DNA from: Candidatus Acetothermia bacterium
GTDB lineage: Bacteria > Bipolaricaulota > Bipolaricaulia > Bipolaricaulales > Bipolaricaulaceae
DNA length: 9,963 nucleotides
Direction of reading: 5' to 3'
Assembly (NCBI GenBank): GCA_023255835.1
Contig: JAGDVW010000019.1
Coordinates: forward strand, 1-9,963
Part shown: piece by piece, positions 8,413 to 9,963 of the stretch
How positions within the stretch are numbered: the first letter of the stretch is position 1
Layout of the letters: each line of letters begins with the position of its first letter
The notes under the pieces: model-generated
Told to the model about the DNA's origin: nothing
Databases searched by the model: none
What the model saw: only the letters and a program-made list of their open reading frames with translations
Translations under genes and position numbers: made by a program

Positions 8413-9381
8413 ATGCGGCGAAGGGAGCTTTGGCGCTGGACCTTGGTGGCTTTGGCTCTCCCGGTGGCGGTGGGCTTCATCCCCGGCGTCCCCCATCCGG
8501 GCCTGCAGCTTTTCATGTGGTGGGTGCCCATCCCTCCCCGCGTGGGTGTCCCAGAACCCAAGGAGGGAGTGGAACGGGTCCTCGTTTTGGCCCCCCATCC
8601 GGACGATGAAGTCCTCGGCCCAGGCGGGGCCATCGCTCAATTCCTCGACCAAGGGCATCAGGTCCTCGTCGTCTATCTAACCAACGGGGACGCCAACACC
8701 GCGGCCAAAAAATTTTTCACCTGGAACCCCCTCAATCGGCCGGAGGATTTCCAGGCCCTGGGCTACCGGCGGATGAAGGAGGCCGGGGAAGCCATGCGCA
8801 TCCTCGGCGTCCCCTGGGACCACCTCCTCTTTTTGGGTTACCCCGACCGCGGCCTCTACGCCCTTTGGACCACCCATTGGGATAAGCCCTATCGAAGCCC
8901 TTACACCAAAATGGATCATCCCTTTTACCGCAATAGCTTTCGTCCCGACGCCAACTACACTGGGCAGGATTTGCTTGGAGACCTTTGTACGATCTTGGGG
9001 GTCTATCGGCCCACCATCATTTACTGCCCCCATCCGGAGGACGCCCACCCCGACCATCGGGCCACAGCGTACTTTTTGGTCGCGGCCTTGGAGAAAACCC
9101 TCCTTGCCCCGGAGATCCGGTATTACCTGGTGCACGGCGAGCGCTGGCCCACCCCCCTGCGCCTCATCCCCGATGCCGAACTCTCCGCACCCTCTTACCT
9201 TTTGGACCGCTGGGACTGGCACTCCTTACAGCTGGGTGAGGAGATCGTGGAGAAGAAACTTGCGGCCGTTCGGGCTTATAGCTCCCAGCGGGTCACCAAC
9301 GGCCGGTTTTTGGCGGCCTTTGTCCGGCAAAACGAGCTTTACGCCCATGGCAGCTTCATTGCACCCGTTCCAAACAGGTGA
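8413..9381 (+). CDS. PIG-L/LmbE-family deacetylase with N-terminal export or anchor segment
   Basis: This is a zinc-dependent hydrolase of the PIG-L/LmbE family, whose members mostly remove N-acetyl groups from GlcNAc-containing sugars or glycolipids. The substrate here is unknown. The 322 residues begin with MRRRELWRW and a hydrophobic stretch (about 10-24) that looks like a signal peptide or membrane anchor, which would place the catalytic domain outside the cytoplasm. The family motif AHPDDEVLGPGG spans about 60-72, with His62 and Asp65 as expected zinc ligands and Asp64 as likely base. The second motif HPDH at 212-215 supplies the third ligand. The ATG at 8413 keeps the export segment and lies 11 nt past a -10 box. 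The 3' end overlaps a converging methyltransferase gene by 26 bp. It is somewhat longer than minimal family members, because of the N-terminal segment and an aromatic-rich insert (about 100-185). Confidence 0.88.
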   Translation: MRRRELWRWTLVALALPVAVGFIPGVPHPGLQLFMWWVPIPPRVGVPEPKEGVERVLVLAPHPDDEVLGPGGAIAQFLDQGHQVLVVYLTNGDANTAAKKFFTWNPLNRPEDFQALGYRRMKEAGEAMRILGVPWDHLLFLGYPDRGLYALWTTHWDKPYRSPYTKMDHPFYRNSFRPDANYTGQDLLGDLCTILGVYRPTIIYCPHPEDAHPDHRATAYFLVAALEKTLLAPEIRYYLVHGERWPTPLRLIPDAELSAPSYLLDRWDWHSLQLGEEIVEKKLAAVRAYSSQRVTNGRFLAAFVRQNELYAHGSFIAPVPNR

Positions 9382-9958
9382 TGGCATAAGGCCTGGTTTT
9401 GTGGGGTTCCACGTGCTCGGCCACGAGGCGGAACGCCGGATGTTTTAGAAACGGCCGGTGAAACAACCGTGCGGCCGGCCAAGCGCTCACTAGCACCAAA
9501 TGTCCACCGCCTTTTATTCGCTGTGCCAATTGCTCGGGAAGCTTCTTTAGGCGGTTGTAGCCCAAATAGTAAAGCACCTCCGAGCAGAAGACCAAGTCGT
9601 ACAGGCCCTCGGGCAGGTTTTCCCCGATATCCATTTCGCGGTACTCCACGGGAAGACCCTGGCTCCTTTCGCGGGCCCGGGCCAAGGCCCGGGAGGAGAA
9701 ATCCACCCCCACCACCTGAGCCGCCACCCCCTCCTCGATCAATCGGCGGGTGAAGACCCCCTCCGCGCACCCCAGATCCAAAGCCCTCTTGTAGGGCGGA
9801 TCATCGCTATCTTTCTTCCTGGGCAGGATGGCCAGCATCAGCATATGTTTCCTTTGCTCATAGGGACTGGATTCGTAGCCCCAAGGATCTTCTCGATGAA
9901 AGCGCAGGTTGAAAAAGCGCGGAAGAACCCGGGGATGGAGAATCAGCCCGTAAACCAC
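9356..9958 (-). CDS. NodS-like class I SAM-dependent methyltransferase, possibly partial at the 5' end
   Basis: This is a methyltransferase with a Rossmann-like SAM-binding fold. Motif I is LDLGCAEGVF at 60-69, the acidic residue after the second strand is Asp86 in VVGVDFS, and the fourth-strand region reads DLVFCSEVLYYL at 121-132. The DPWGYESSPYE stretch at 24-34 together with SEVLYYL recalls the NodS/methyltransferase 12 group; rhizobial NodS N-methylates the sugar amine of Nod factors. That resemblance is from memory and the substrate is not established. The counted 200 residues start at a GTG at 9958, but only five bases remain before the window edge, so the true start may lie outside. 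The 3' end overlaps the converging deacetylase gene by 26 bp, with no terminator visible. Confidence 0.8.
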   Translation of the reverse strand: MVYGLILHPRVLPRFFNLRFHREDPWGYESSPYEQRKHMLMLAILPRKKDSDDPPYKRALDLGCAEGVFTRRLIEEGVAAQVVGVDFSSRALARARERSQGLPVEYREMDIGENLPEGLYDLVFCSEVLYYLGYNRLKKLPEQLAQRIKGGGHLVLVSAWPAARLFHRPFLKHPAFRLVAEHVEPHKTRPYAITCLERVQ

Positions 9959-9963
9959 AAAGT

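Noticed and set aside
9382..9470. Terminator for the deacetylase gene inside the methyltransferase gene
   Set aside because: A broken inverted repeat (GTTCC with GGAAC) has its nearest T run about 8 nt away and a poor inner stem, so it is not a convincing intrinsic terminator.

Overview
The window is about 10 kb of GC-rich, tightly packed bacterial chromosome with eight confident protein genes, one gene likely cut by or starting at the right edge, and one tRNA. I see no mobile element, CRISPR array or sign of transfer. The mix suggests an anaerobic, probably thermophilic bacterium from a lineage far from E. coli. It has an archaeal-like hexameric glutamate dehydrogenase, an electron-bifurcating NfnAB transhydrogenase, a short primary-type sigma factor without region 1.1, and several genes whose -10 box sits only 11-13 nt before the start codon. 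A candidate phylum such as Bipolaricaulota/Acetothermia is possible, but the phylum is a low-confidence inference.

Left part (1-3500): topA (DNA topoisomerase I, +) and a SigA-type sigma factor (-) converge so tightly that their stop codons share the bases TTAA. The apparent intrinsic terminator of the sigma gene lies inside the last codons of topA. The sigma promoter (TTCACA-17-TATATT) and a promoter reading the other way (TTGAAG-16-CATAAT) share a 250-bp divergent region that also holds two matching dyads, AGGGNNNNCCCT.

Middle part (3450-7102): a nitrogen/redox operon, nfnA-nfnB-gdhA. nfnA and nfnB overlap by ATGA, gdhA follows after 18 nt with a strong ribosome binding site, and a strong terminator closes the unit. 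Its leader holds an 18-codon open frame that spans a terminator-like hairpin, which suggests attenuation. The likely logic is that NfnAB makes NADPH from NADH plus reduced ferredoxin, and GDH uses NAD(P)H to fix ammonium into glutamate.

Right part (7102-9963): a HAD hydrolase (-) and a nitroreductase-family flavoprotein (+) diverge from a 44-bp gap with one palindromic TTATAA element that could serve as the -10 for both. A tRNA-Ser(UGA) (-) ends 1 nt from the nitroreductase stop. A PIG-L/LmbE-type deacetylase with an N-terminal export or anchor segment (+) converges with, and overlaps by 26 bp, a NodS-like SAM methyltransferase (-) that runs to the window edge.

No stretch longer than 300 bp lacks a gene.
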